A DNA stretch of 64,000 bases from Ktedonobacter racemifer DSM 44963 (GCF_000178855.1 NZ_ADVG01000002.1:1-64000), one strand, 5' to 3'. Counted from the stretch's first letter, positions 9,359 through 16,984 are shown. Numbers and translations: made by a program. The notes: generated by a model not told the origin, from the sequence alone.

Positions 9359-9958
9359 TCACATCTGGGGCCAGGTTGCAAGAAGCTGGCGTGCCCTGCG
9401 GGCGGCTGCTCCACGATGGCTAAGCGCGTTTTTCTGCTCAGCCGAAAGCTCGGCATTTGTTTTGTGCAGATCTGGAACCAGGAAAATGGGATCGTAGCCA
9501 AAGCCATGCTCGCCACGAGGAGCATCCGCGATCAAGCCCTCCATTGTCCCCTCGGCCAGGCGCAAGAGGCCAGATGGCTCAGCCAGGGCAATAACGCAGC
9601 GGAAGCGCGCCGTACGCCGCGCAGCCGGCACATCGCGCAGGCGTTCCAGGATAATGCGGAAGCGTTCCGCATACGAGGTCTGCTCGCCCGCGAAGCGCGC
9701 CGAATACACGCCGGGTTCGCCATTGAGCGCATCAATCTCCAGGCCGGAGTCATCAGCTAGGACCAGCATATTGGAGGCTTGAGCGTAGATCAGGGCTTTG
9801 AGCGTCGCGTTCGCGGCAAACGTCGTTCCCGTCTCCTCTACATCCAGATCCAGTTGGATATCCTTGAGGGACAGGAGTTGAAAGGGTAGATCTGAGAAGA
9901 TCGCACGGTATTCGTCTAGCTTATGACGATTGGTGGTAGCCACCAGTAGGGCACGCAT
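9359..9958 (-). CDS. rdgB: XTP/dITP pyrophosphatase (RdgB/HAM1 family)
   Basis: A 199-residue house-cleaning enzyme that hydrolyses non-canonical purine triphosphates (ITP, dITP, XTP) to monophosphates. It starts with the family N-terminus MRALLVATTNRHKLDEY and carries ADDSGLEIDALNGEPGVYSA, RCVIAL, GFGYDPIF and the C-terminal LSHRGAAARR. The start at 9958 gives the family length and has GGGAGT upstream. Reading back to 10039 would add residues not found in the family. It follows the exonuclease/DinG-like gene on the same strand, so a shared genome-maintenance role is plausible. Confidence 0.93.
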   Translation of the reverse strand: MRALLVATTNRHKLDEYRAIFSDLPFQLLSLKDIQLDLDVEETGTTFAANATLKALIYAQASNMLVLADDSGLEIDALNGEPGVYSARFAGEQTSYAERFRIILERLRDVPAARRTARFRCVIALAEPSGLLRLAEGTMEGLIADAPRGEHGFGYDPIFLVPDLHKTNAELSAEQKNALSHRGAAARRARQLLATWPQM

Positions 9959-10110
9959 AGCAGAACTCCCAGCTAGATCAAAAATGAATATCGCGTCCCA
10001 TCTTATCATAAGAGCCAATGCTTGTCGAGCATAAAACATCGTGCGTCAGGGCGATTAAGTTGTAAAGGTGCAGTCAGCCGTAGAGGCCTATGAACGTCAG
10101 CGAGGTCAGG

Positions 10111-11439
10111 TTAGATGGCGGGTGGCGGCATTTGTGATGCGTTCACCTGATAGCCAGGGATATTTCCGTTCATGCCTGAAGCCTGCCACTGCGGCGAAGG
10201 CTGATTGTGAGCGATTGGCGTTTCAGGCGCCTGATAACTGGAGGGGCTGACGGATTCGCTAGGAATTGAAAAAGTCGCATCAGGTGCATCGTGAGCGATC
10301 ACGCTTTCAGCAGTGTGCTCCACATCCGGCTTCTCCTCTTGCGCGGCTGACTCTGCGGTAGCGGGTGCCGCTTCCACTTCCTCTGCGGGAATATCAGCGA
10401 CATCGAATTTGGGCAGGAAGGGATGATGCGCGAGCAGAGAGGGCACGAGCGGCTTAATAAAGGGGTGGATGGCATAGCGACCACGCGCGGGCGTCGTCAG
10501 GAGATTAGCCTTGACCATCTTGCTCAAGATCTGGCGTGTGCAGTCATAGTCAAGCTGGAGGAGGGCGGCCACCTGCCGTGGTGTCAGGGTCGAGCCATAC
10601 TCATCAAAGAGGCGCAGGAGGCCCAGGCGCTCGCGTGTCAGCGTCTTATGGGCGCTCAGCGTCTCCAGCGCACGTTCTTCCTCCAGGCTCGCCATGCGGA
10701 ACGAGAGCCGATCAGCCGGGCAATGCAAGAGGTGCGAAGTCGGCAAAACCCGGTTGCTAAGAACCTCAAGTTGATAGAACGTCGAGACAGGTAGGCGCTT
10801 AAGATGCAGGTGCTGATCGACCTGCGCGGCCAGAGGCGAGGAACGCTTGCAAGAATGCAGCAAGAGAATGCTAAGCTGGTGCTCTTCCGCCAGGCGCCGC
10901 AACAGGGCCAGCAACTCGCGATCATTACCAGGAAAGAGCGAGCGTAATGCGGCGAGATCATCAATCACCAGCAGACAAGAATCGGCATAGCAGCGAATCC
11001 AATCGCAAAGATCTTGCAGCCCCTCGGTGGGAGTCAGAGGCTTAAAGGCATTGGTCACAAACAGCGTGTTCAGCGCGGACATATCTGGGCGCGAGGCATA
11101 GAAGCGCGAGCGAATCTCATGCAAATGGGGCGTCGAACTGGTCAAAGAGAGGTAGAAAATGCTTCCCCGTGTAGGTCGCAGATACTGCGAGGCATTATCA
11201 AGCGCGGGATCATACGTCCCAAAGGGCGTCGTACCGGTCGCGATATCCAGCATCAACTGCTGCGCCAGAGAAGTCTTCCCACAGCGAGGCTCGCCACTGA
11301 GCAGCGTCAAACCAATGGGCAACAGGTTCTGAATAATCCAGGGCTGCGGCAAAGAAGAGGGAGCAGCCAGGTCCGAGAAGGAGGTAAAGGGCATCACGGG
11401 GCGAGCAAAGAGCTGAGTCGCAGAAGAGGTAGCAGACAT
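10111..11439 (-). CDS. RecA-like AAA ATPase with winged-helix C-terminus
   Basis: A 442-residue protein resembling the RepA/RegA-like AAA_25 group of hexameric ATPases. Walker A is GEPRCGKT (residues 49-56) and Walker B is CLLVIDDL (about 153-160). A sensor-like segment follows (LSILLLHSCKR). Residues 270-330 look like a winged helix (LTPRQVAALLQLDYDCTRQI). The last 100 residues are Pro/Ala/Glu-rich and probably disordered. The function is not known; a DNA-linked role is inferred only from the ATPase fold plus helix-turn-helix. It lies beside the tRNA-borne element but outside its attachment sites. Confidence 0.75.
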   Translation of the reverse strand: MSATSSATQLFARPVMPFTSFSDLAAPSSLPQPWIIQNLLPIGLTLLSGEPRCGKTSLAQQLMLDIATGTTPFGTYDPALDNASQYLRPTRGSIFYLSLTSSTPHLHEIRSRFYASRPDMSALNTLFVTNAFKPLTPTEGLQDLCDWIRCYADSCLLVIDDLAALRSLFPGNDRELLALLRRLAEEHQLSILLLHSCKRSSPLAAQVDQHLHLKRLPVSTFYQLEVLSNRVLPTSHLLHCPADRLSFRMASLEEERALETLSAHKTLTRERLGLLRLFDEYGSTLTPRQVAALLQLDYDCTRQILSKMVKANLLTTPARGRYAIHPFIKPLVPSLLAHHPFLPKFDVADIPAEEVEAAPATAESAAQEEKPDVEHTAESVIAHDAPDATFSIPSESVSPSSYQAPETPIAHNQPSPQWQASGMNGNIPGYQVNASQMPPPAI

Positions 11440-11824
11440 AAAGCATCTCCTTAATAAATCTTAAGCAAGACAACAGGAGAAGAATCACGCATCAGCGAAA
11501 CGCCCGAGGCGTCAAAGCGAGGAGCACCACAACCACATTTTCCACACATAGAGACCACAAAAACATATAATTCACATCATGCACCTAAAGCTTACCCAAC
11601 AAAGTCTATGCTTGTCAAGAGGCGAGGCTATGCATCGAAAAAGTCAATTAGAGCAGCGACAGCAGCCACCTTCCGCCCGGCCTCTGCGTGGGCGGAGAAA
11701 GCCGAGGTGCAGTTTTTTTTGACCATCGCCAAATTCCAGCAAAAAAGTGCTTGACAAGGGAGGCTTGAGGCGGTTATAATCATAACCGTCAAAGAGATGA
11801 GGCAACGCAAGAAACCTCATCCAA
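11440..11824. promoter_or_regulatory. Intergenic region with tRNA-Thr promoter
   Basis: No gene seen in about 385 bases. On the plus strand, TTGACA (11751-11756) and TATAAT (11775-11780) are separated by 18 bases and lie 45 bases before the tRNA, a near-consensus promoter. The rest shows no clear structure. Confidence 0.75.
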
Positions 11825-11897
11825 GCCGATGTAGCTCAGTTGGTAGAGCAATGCTTTCGTAAAGCATCGGTCGCCGGTTCGAGTCCGGCCATCGGCT
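11825..11897 (+). tRNA. tRNA-Thr (anticodon CGT), integration target
   Basis: Full cloverleaf: acceptor GCCGATG/CATCGGC, D arm GCTC/GAGC, anticodon stem ATGCT/AGCAT around TTCGTAA (anticodon CGT) and T arm GCCGG/CCGGC. Its last ten bases are the start of the 37-bp direct repeat of the integrated element. The gene stays intact because the element carries or recreates the 3' end. Confidence 0.95.
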
Positions 11898-11924
11898 CTT
11901 TTTTATGCCCACGAACACAAAGCA
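11888..11924. repeat. attL core, 37-bp direct repeat
   Basis: The 37 bases from the tRNA 3' end (GCCATCGGCT) through TTTTTTATGCCCACGAACAC and beyond are identical to 16819-16855. The similarity continues imperfectly for about 50 more bases, including a terminator-like hairpin. Confidence 0.9.
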
Positions 11925-12026
11925 TAAGCCCCGAATGGCTATTAGAGCCGTTCGAGGCTTTTTACATTTTTAAGCTGAACAACCAACTGTAGCAACGACT
12001 GTAGCAACCGCAAAATTGCCACAGAA

Positions 12027-13166
12027 TCACTCCCCTTTATCAGGATCATCCTGTTTAAACGCCGAGTGCAATTGCTTCATCGCATCCGCTTGCATCGAAG
12101 GCAAGACATGAGAGTAGATGTTCATGGTCGTGGAAATATCGCTATGTCCGAGTATCTCCTGCACCACCTTCGGATGAACCTGTAAACTCAGAAGTAACGT
12201 CGCAGCTCCATGCCTCAGATCATGGAAACGAATATCAGGAAGGCCAGCCGCTTTTAAGAGTTGCTTCAATTGATACGAAGAGACGTGATTGGGACTCAGG
12301 TATGTGCCATCGTGAGCACAGAACACATAATCATTATCCTGCCAGGCATCGCCAGCAATGTGATGTTGCTCATCTTGCTTCAACCGATGCTCTATCAGGG
12401 CCTCCACCGCTAGAAGAGTCAGCACGATACTACGCCTACTCCTCTGTGTTTTCGTCTCGGCCTCCACCAGGACATCCTGATTCTCACCTCGTACTTTCGT
12501 AGGAACACGGCTCAAAGTACGTCGCACATAGAGTACACCATGTTCAAGGTCAATATCATTCCACTTCAAGGCAAATAGCTCTCCACGACGCATTCCCGTG
12601 GTAAGAGCCAGGATGAACAACGCCTCTAGTGGATGACCTTTTACAGCATTGAGGAGCTTACGAGACTGATCGGGAGTGAGAGGCTTCACGTCCTTGCGCT
12701 TTTCACGAGAAGGAGGCACTGCTTTACAGACGTTTTTCCCGAGCAAACCCAACTTTACAGCATCGTCTAGAGATTTATGCAAGACCTGATGGATGATCCC
12801 AACAGTCGACGCAGACAAACCCTCTTCAAGCTTTTCCGCTTGAAGAACCTGTATATGTTGTGGCTTGAGATCCTGTAGTTTCACCTTACCCAAACGAGGG
12901 ATAATATGTAGACGAGCAATCTCCTCGTAGCGCTCATACGAACGAGCACGGAGAGTATGCTTCACTGTGTACTCTAGCCAATGCATAAGGAACTGCTCTG
13001 TGGTCTGCTGAGAACTCGTAACAAATGTTCCTTGCTGCATATTTTGCTGAACCTCGCGCAGTTTAGCATAAGCATCAGCCTTTTTCTTGAAAGCGAATGT
13101 TTTGCGCTTTCCATCCTCAAGCGTGATACTTGCAACGTACAAGCCATCGCTCTTCCGCCTGTACAC
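12027..13166 (-). CDS. Tyrosine recombinase / phage-type integrase
   Basis: Complete catalytic set: Arg193 (TTGMRRGEL), His315-x-x-Arg318 (HDLRHGAAT), His341 (LGHSDISTT) and Tyr351 (MNIYSHV). The N-terminal arm-binding domain (YRRKSDGLYVASITLEDGKR) and a SAM-like core-binding domain (about 55-150) precede it. It lies 100 bases from the tRNA-Thr target and points at it, as is usual for tRNA-integrating elements. The annotated start is GTG. The conserved motif GEGSVYRRK begins a few codons upstream, directly after an in-frame TGA, so the first residues are uncertain. Confidence 0.93.
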   Translation of the reverse strand: MYRRKSDGLYVASITLEDGKRKTFAFKKKADAYAKLREVQQNMQQGTFVTSSQQTTEQFLMHWLEYTVKHTLRARSYERYEEIARLHIIPRLGKVKLQDLKPQHIQVLQAEKLEEGLSASTVGIIHQVLHKSLDDAVKLGLLGKNVCKAVPPSREKRKDVKPLTPDQSRKLLNAVKGHPLEALFILALTTGMRRGELFALKWNDIDLEHGVLYVRRTLSRVPTKVRGENQDVLVEAETKTQRSRRSIVLTLLAVEALIEHRLKQDEQHHIAGDAWQDNDYVFCAHDGTYLSPNHVSSYQLKQLLKAAGLPDIRFHDLRHGAATLLLSLQVHPKVVQEILGHSDISTTMNIYSHVLPSMQADAMKQLHSAFKQDDPDKGE

Positions 13167-13330
13167 AGAACCCTCGCCAACTCAGGCACAAACACACTTC
13201 CCACTCGACAGGGACCAATGAGATAGGCGTCCACAATCTCATCACCAAGCAGATGACGAGCACAGGCTACACAATACCAGCCCGTTCCCAAGCCCTCACG
13301 ACCTACCTCGAAAACAACATCACCAACCAC
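12974..13330 (-). CDS. Small cysteine-containing protein overlapping the integrase
   Basis: A GTG start preceded by GAGGTGA five bases upstream opens a reading frame with Cys20-x-x-Cys23 and Cys41 in the first 55 residues (WYCVACARHLLGDEIVD), suggesting a zinc-binding fold. From about residue 55 it overlaps the integrase in another frame, so the C-terminal half may not be under selection. The strong Shine-Dalgarno site and the tight placement after the previous gene support translation. Confidence 0.5.
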   Translation of the reverse strand: MVGDVVFEVGREGLGTGWYCVACARHLLGDEIVDAYLIGPCRVGSVFVPELARVLCTGGRAMACTLQVSRLRMESAKHSLSRKRLMLMLNCARFSKICSKEHLLRVLSRPQSSSLCIG

Positions 13331-13350
13331 ACCCTCACCTCACGCTCTTC

Positions 13351-13563
13351 TCACGACGACGCCACAGCATGACTCCGATGCGCCTGGCACCAGTAGACCA
13401 CGTTTCCCTGTGGAGCATGACCGAGACACCCAGGACACACGGCGACCACACCACACTCACTGCGAGTACACTGGAACCACCCAGGAACCATTGTCGCTGT
13501 AAAGACGTGACCCGCCTTGCAGGGCTTCTCTTTTCTGTAGACATCGCGTGTTCCTTTCCGCAT
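13351..13563 (-). CDS. Small zinc-ribbon-like protein, 70 aa
   Basis: It has Cys15, Cys32, Cys37, Cys43, Cys46, Cys59 and His62 (CTRSECGVVAVCPGCLGH, YWCQAHRSH), a density that suggests one or two zinc sites. GGGAGGTGAT lies just before the ATG. It sits between the 52-aa membrane protein and the next small Cys protein in one tightly packed minus-strand series. Unknown function, perhaps DNA or protein binding in element control. Confidence 0.65.
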   Translation of the reverse strand: MRKGTRDVYRKEKPCKAGHVFTATMVPGWFQCTRSECGVVAVCPGCLGHAPQGNVVYWCQAHRSHAVASS

Positions 13564-13575
13564 AGAATCACCTCC

Positions 13576-13734
13576 CTATACGCGCAAGATGCCAGTGCTA
13601 AAGAGGTAGGCCGCCACGACCATCAGCGCCCCCAACGTCATCCAGGCACATCCATACACCCACCCGCGCAGCCTCATTGACCACACTGCAACAAACAAAC
13701 CCAGGAAGATCACTACCATCAATCCGACACTCAT
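13576..13734 (-). CDS. Small two-helix membrane protein, 52 aa
   Basis: A short gene starting MSVGLMVVIFLGLFVAVWSM and ending LFSTGILRV. Two hydrophobic helices (about residues 2-19 and 32-48) are joined by a basic linker (RLRGWVYG). GAGGAGGT precedes the ATG, and the start overlaps the stop of the upstream gene as ATGA, a classic sign of coupled translation. The stop is followed at once by the ribosome-binding site of the 70-aa gene. It may be a holin-like or entry-exclusion type protein, but nothing proves this. Confidence 0.65.
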   Translation of the reverse strand: MSVGLMVVIFLGLFVAVWSMRLRGWVYGCAWMTLGALMVVAAYLFSTGILRV

Positions 13735-14000
13735 TCGACCTCCTCCGTTCGCTCATTTCGTTTCATCAACCTTGCTACATTGCCAACCACAAAGCCATCG
13801 ACACACACAGTCTCTTCAGCGGCAGTGATCAGCAGCTCCTCTTCCAGAAGAACAGCTACCTTATGCGCCCGATAAATCAATGCATGATCCTCTGCGTAGG
13901 CCGCCGCATACTCTACCAGAGCCAAACGATACCGACGCATAGCATATTCCACCGCTGAGAAAGCATCCCAAGCCCACACCCTTGCTGTACAATATGGCAC
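13731..14000 (-). CDS. Helical protein overlapping Rep, or frameshifted Rep C-terminus
   Basis: An 89-residue frame from a GTG directly after an in-frame TGA. It is helix-rich (AWDAFSAVEYAMRRYRLALV, YAEDHALIYRAHKV) and reads like real protein, while the Rep frame across the same bases (13861-14000) is Gly/Ser/Cys-rich and does not. Its stop overlaps the next start as ATGA. Either it is a separate overlapping gene, or a frameshift near 13990 split an originally longer Rep. Confidence 0.5.
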   Translation of the reverse strand: MPYCTARVWAWDAFSAVEYAMRRYRLALVEYAAAYAEDHALIYRAHKVAVLLEEELLITAAEETVCVDGFVVGNVARLMKRNERTEEVE

Positions 14001-14529
14001 TCACCCACACCACCGAGGCACGCCCTTTTGTCGCTGACTTCCAGCAGGCCACCAGATGCTCATGTGGGATAAAATCGGCCCCCTTGACCAGCAGATGCCA
14101 GTGGAAGCCGTTCTCTTCAAAGTTCTTGTGTTCCTCAGAGACGCCCAGGTACTCAATATGGAAGGCAGGCCGAGCACCCACGCGACCACGCCCACGGCCT
14201 TTTGACCCTCGACGCAACGCCTGAACCCAGGTTGTCAACGCACGCGCCGCCTCTTCCATCGTGTTCCCTGCCTTTGTCAGCACAATATGCAAAGTCGGTT
14301 CAGCTTCAGCAATCACTTGTCGCCACATATCCACCTTTCTCGGACCACAATAGAGGCACGTCCAGCGATCACACCGCGCACACCTGACTTCACCCGTCTC
14401 CCGATTGATAAACCGATGACGCAGCGCCCAGGCGTCAGGACAAGCATAGAGCGTATCGGTTCCATCCTCAAGATGCCACTCCACCCGCTCCTCAATGGTC
14501 GGGGTATACACACGGTCCAATCGCTTCAT
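13861..14529 (-). CDS. HUH-type rolling-circle Rep-like protein, C-terminus doubtful
   Basis: Numbered from the ATG at 14529, the protein has a zinc-finger-like Cys50-x2-Cys53-x4-Cys58-x2-Cys61 (VRCARCDRWTCLYCG), then an HUH motif His143-Trp-His145 (NGFHWHLLVKG) as in Rep and relaxase metal-binding sites. No convincing catalytic tyrosine motif follows in this frame; residues after about 175 look out of frame. GAGAGGAG lies ten bases before the ATG. This is the likely replication initiator of the integrated element. A degraded copy of its 5' end lies at 18031-18135. Confidence 0.7.
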   Translation of the reverse strand: MKRLDRVYTPTIEERVEWHLEDGTDTLYACPDAWALRHRFINRETGEVRCARCDRWTCLYCGPRKVDMWRQVIAEAEPTLHIVLTKAGNTMEEAARALTTWVQALRRGSKGRGRGRVGARPAFHIEYLGVSEEHKNFEENGFHWHLLVKGADFIPHEHLVACWKSATKGRASVVWVSAILYSKGVGLGCFLSGGICYASVSFGSGRVCGGLRRGSCIDLSGA

Positions 14530-14744
14530 CGTTTCCAACTCCTCTCAATCACATCACCCAGGGAAGCATTATATAGTGGGAATGAATAAATGCAGCAAAC
14601 AAAGTCTTTGATGCAAAGTGACCGGAAGGTGGCCGATTATTGGCCTGGTACATGCTTTGTTTCTTTTGTACACTCTTATTTGTGCACTCTTGATTGCAAA
14701 ACGTTTTACCATTCTGTTGTTTCACAGACAAGGAGAAACATACA
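14530..14744. other. Intergenic region between divergent rep and secreted-protein gene
   Basis: 215 bases with no gene. It contains the rep leader (homologous to the remnant at 18075-18135) and a small inverted repeat GGCCGATTATTGGCC (14631-14645). This is where a replication origin or divergent promoters would be expected, but no diagnostic nick site is seen. Confidence 0.4.
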
Positions 14745-15164
14745 ATGCGAAAAGCTTTGAAAATGGTGTTGTGCAGCGCTCTTCTCGTTGCCGCCCTGTT
14801 CACATTCAGTGCCTTTACATCTGCCCCTACAGGGATGAATCCTCATACAGCACATGCAGCATCAGCTACAACAATGTCACCTTCTTATACGTGCCCATTG
14901 CCAGTGCTATATCAGGGAGGGAACAATCCATCATGGGCGGTGAAATTAGCACAACAGTCACTTAACTGGTGGTCAGACAATTCAAATTATCATTGGAGTG
15001 AAACTTACGTTTTTCTCGCTGTGGATGGGATCTATGGCCCTCAAACGAAGCAAGATGTAAAAGATTTTCAACAGTGGTATAACGCTACGTATCATCTTCA
15101 ACCTTATCTTACAGTTGATGGGATTGTCGGTGCAAAGACCTGGCATGCTCTTGGGCACTGTTAA
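14745..15164 (+). CDS. Secreted peptidoglycan-binding (PGBD-like) protein
   Basis: A 139-residue exported protein: signal peptide MRKALKMVLCSALLVAALF with an AHA-type cleavage site near residue 40, then one peptidoglycan-binding-1 type domain (VKLAQQSLNWWS, FLAVDGIYGPQTKQDVKDFQ, LTVDGIVGAKTWHAL). There is no catalytic domain. AGGAGA (14731-14736) precedes the ATG. It is cargo of the integrated element and might bind the cell wall of host or neighbours. No immunity partner is seen. Confidence 0.85.
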   Translation: MRKALKMVLCSALLVAALFTFSAFTSAPTGMNPHTAHAASATTMSPSYTCPLPVLYQGGNNPSWAVKLAQQSLNWWSDNSNYHWSETYVFLAVDGIYGPQTKQDVKDFQQWYNATYHLQPYLTVDGIVGAKTWHALGHC

Positions 15165-15395
15165 TGACTCTGCTTCTTAGAGTCCCACAGATTGCGCAAC
15201 AAGATGAACGTTGTTTTAAGTGTGTGAATTATCCTTATTAGGGTCAAGTAGAGGACCCACCAATACCACACGAAAAAGGGAGATACATACTAGGACATCA
15301 AAAGCGCAAGAGCGTAAATAAAATATCCTGGTAGTGTAAAGCTACCAGGATAACTCTTCTATTGAAAAACTGCCTTAAAACTCTACTTAAAACCT
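15165..15395. terminator. Intergenic stretch with bidirectional terminator-like hairpin
   Basis: No gene. TATCCTGGTAG (15324-15334) pairs with CTACCAGGATA (15342-15352), and A/T-rich flanks lie on both sides. It stands between two genes that converge. Confidence 0.65.
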
Positions 15396-16073
15396 CTACA
15401 TAAAGAACTGCTCCACAGTCACAGGTAACCCAGGCAATACCTGAGAGGGTAGCACATCATCAGCAATGAAAATCCCCAAAGAGCGATATATCCCACGATC
15501 CAGAACCAACACCTCCACAACATGAGCATCAGGAGTCACAACCCAATATTCAGGCACACCAGCTGCGGCATACGCCTGAAGCTTTTCACTCAAATCATGA
15601 CGCGCTGTACTTGGATAGGCAATTTCAACCACCAAATCAGGCGCACCAATTATGCGTGAAGACGCAACTAGATGCTCATTGAGTAAGACAAACACATCCG
15701 GCTGAACAATGTTACCATACCTCAATTCCACATCTAAAGGTGACACAAACACTCTTCCCAATCCTTGCTCGTTCACAAAAGAGCGCAAGGTAGCTAGAAT
15801 TTCAACCACTATAGTCTGATGCTTTGGATTAGGAGAGGGTGCCATATACAAGACTCCATTCACCACTTCATAACGATGCCCATCCTCTGGTATCGCTGCA
15901 TACGCCTCATACGTCCACTGCCCCTGAGCTGGACCTGGAACCCAATCAGCAGGTGTCACTGCAAACAATTTTGCTCTCGTTGTTATGTCTATCCCTGCCT
16001 CTCTTACATCTAAACCTGTGCTAATACTAAGAATAGCATATCTTTTCAACAAAAGGGATAGCGATAAAACCAC
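15396..16073 (-). CDS. Uma2 family (DUF820) endonuclease-like protein
   Basis: Residues 45-225 match the Uma2/DUF820 restriction-endonuclease-like fold: YEAYAAIPEDGHRYEVVNGV, a core aspartate in IVQPDVFVL, then APDLVVEIAYPSTARHDLSEK with the E-x-conserved block and LQAYAAAGVPEYWVV. This family is abundant in Chloroflexota and Cyanobacteria, and a nuclease role is inferred from fold only. The N-terminal start is uncertain because no clear ribosome-binding site precedes the first ATG. It lies inside the integrated element. Confidence 0.85.
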   Translation of the reverse strand: MVLSLSLLLKRYAILSISTGLDVREAGIDITTRAKLFAVTPADWVPGPAQGQWTYEAYAAIPEDGHRYEVVNGVLYMAPSPNPKHQTIVVEILATLRSFVNEQGLGRVFVSPLDVELRYGNIVQPDVFVLLNEHLVASSRIIGAPDLVVEIAYPSTARHDLSEKLQAYAAAGVPEYWVVTPDAHVVEVLVLDRGIYRSLGIFIADDVLPSQVLPGLPVTVEQFFM

Positions 16074-16207
16074 CTATCTCAGCAAAGAAAGATAAAGAAC
16101 ACAGTGGGAAAACGGCTGGAGCCGGGCTGTTGGAAGCGGTGCGCTTATTTACCATCTGGCGTGACCTGGAGGCCACGCCAGCATTGGTTCTGCATGTGTA
16201 ACTAGTC

Positions 16208-16483
16208 CTACCAGCCGTAGCCGTAGCCGCCCCAGCCCCAGGGTCTGCCCCAACCGTAGCCGTAGCCGCCCCAGCCCCAGGGTCTGCCCCAACCGTAGCC
16301 ATAGCCGCCCCAGCCACCGCCCCAACCGGGGCCACCCCATGTAGTGGTTACATGAGTTTGTGCTTTTGTGGGAGTAAGGCTTGCTGCGGAGGCGTTAGCT
16401 GTCGTTCCCATGACTAAGGCAACGGCGACGATCGCGCTGAGCATGACCAGACAAAGGGTTTTCCGTATGGCGGAAAGCTGCAT
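16208..16483 (-). CDS. Secreted Gly/Tyr/Trp-rich repeat protein
   Basis: A 91-residue product with a signal peptide (LCLVMLSAIVAVALVMGTTA, cleavage near ASA-AS) and a mature part made of a 13-residue repeat GGYGYGWGRPWGW, present twice plus a partial third unit. The repeat is nearly perfect at DNA level (39-bp unit), so the expansion is recent. AAGGAGA is well placed before the ATG. Low-complexity aromatic/glycine proteins of this type are often surface or matrix proteins; function unknown. Confidence 0.7.
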   Translation of the reverse strand: MQLSAIRKTLCLVMLSAIVAVALVMGTTANASAASLTPTKAQTHVTTTWGGPGWGGGWGGYGYGWGRPWGWGGYGYGWGRPWGWGGYGYGW

Positions 16484-16818
16484 GTCTTTTTTCTCCTTAG
16501 TGCTTGAGCCTAGATTGCTCCTGTCATGTCTATCGTTTGAGGATACTACTACAAGCGCTACTAAGAAATGCTACAAAAGTGTAGTTTCAAACGCTACTTT
16601 ACTCCATCATGCAAACACATCGAGATGAAACGACCTCGTATCTTGATCTTCTTGGTTACTAACAACTAACTTACCATCCCACCTACTCAACTATAAAATA
16701 ACGATCTTTAATGATTGATACAGAAGTACAACAAGTACAGCATTTAGTACAACCATAAACAAAGAACCTGGATTTTAAGCGCCAGAAGGACACCCACAAA
16801 CAAGTTGAGCCGACTCCA

Positions 16819-16855
16819 GCCATCGGCTCTTTTTTATGCCCACGAACACAAAGCA
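16819..16855. repeat. attR core, 37-bp direct repeat
   Basis: Identical over 37 bases to the tRNA-Thr 3' end and its flank at 11888-11924. The following hairpin-like sequence (AAGCCCCGAATGGCTA) is also conserved. This defines the right end of the element. Confidence 0.88.
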
Positions 16856-16933
16856 CAAGCCCCGAATGGCTAGCAGAAGCCGTTTGAGGCTTTTTTGTGT
16901 TTAGAGCGATATGCAAGAGCAGGAGGTGGAACA

Positions 16934-16970
16934 ACGCTGCTGAAGCACGCGTTTACATATAATGGTACGA
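16934..16970. repeat. Dispersed repeat, single arm
   Basis: Matches 35 of 37 positions of the left arm region at 24244-24280 (ACGCTGCTGAAGCACGCGT, then TACATATAATGG). Here only one arm exists, so it does not form the palindrome seen there. Confidence 0.75.
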
Positions 16971-16984
16971 GGGATGACGCTGCT

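Larger units (their letters stand above)
11888..16855. mobile_element. Integrative element in tRNA-Thr with HUH Rep
   Basis: About 5 kb bounded by 37-bp direct repeats, one formed by the 3' end of a tRNA gene. The integrase sits next to the tRNA, and the interior carries an HUH replication-type protein plus small cargo genes. This fits the integrated state of a small rolling-circle plasmid-like or AICE-like element. No FtsK/TraB-like DNA pump or relaxase of conjugative type is seen, so transfer would need help. The repeat at 16819-16855 marks the distal junction. Confidence 0.85.
16484..16984. other. Upstream region of the repeat protein, then element end
   Basis: No convincing gene. On the minus strand the block 16543-16600 carries four short direct repeats of GTAGC/GTAGT spaced 23, 13 and 12 bases apart, possibly a regulator-binding array. 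The distal attachment repeat (16819-16855) and a 37-base dispersed repeat (16934-16970) follow. Confidence 0.5.

Noticed and set aside
11888..16855. Element as a full prophage
   Set aside because: Only 5 kb and no capsid, portal, terminase, tail or lysis genes; the HUH Rep fits a plasmid-like or AICE-like element better.
16683..16934. Cys-rich 83-residue frame on the minus strand
   Set aside because: It reads through the attachment repeat and a hairpin and has no ribosome-binding site.
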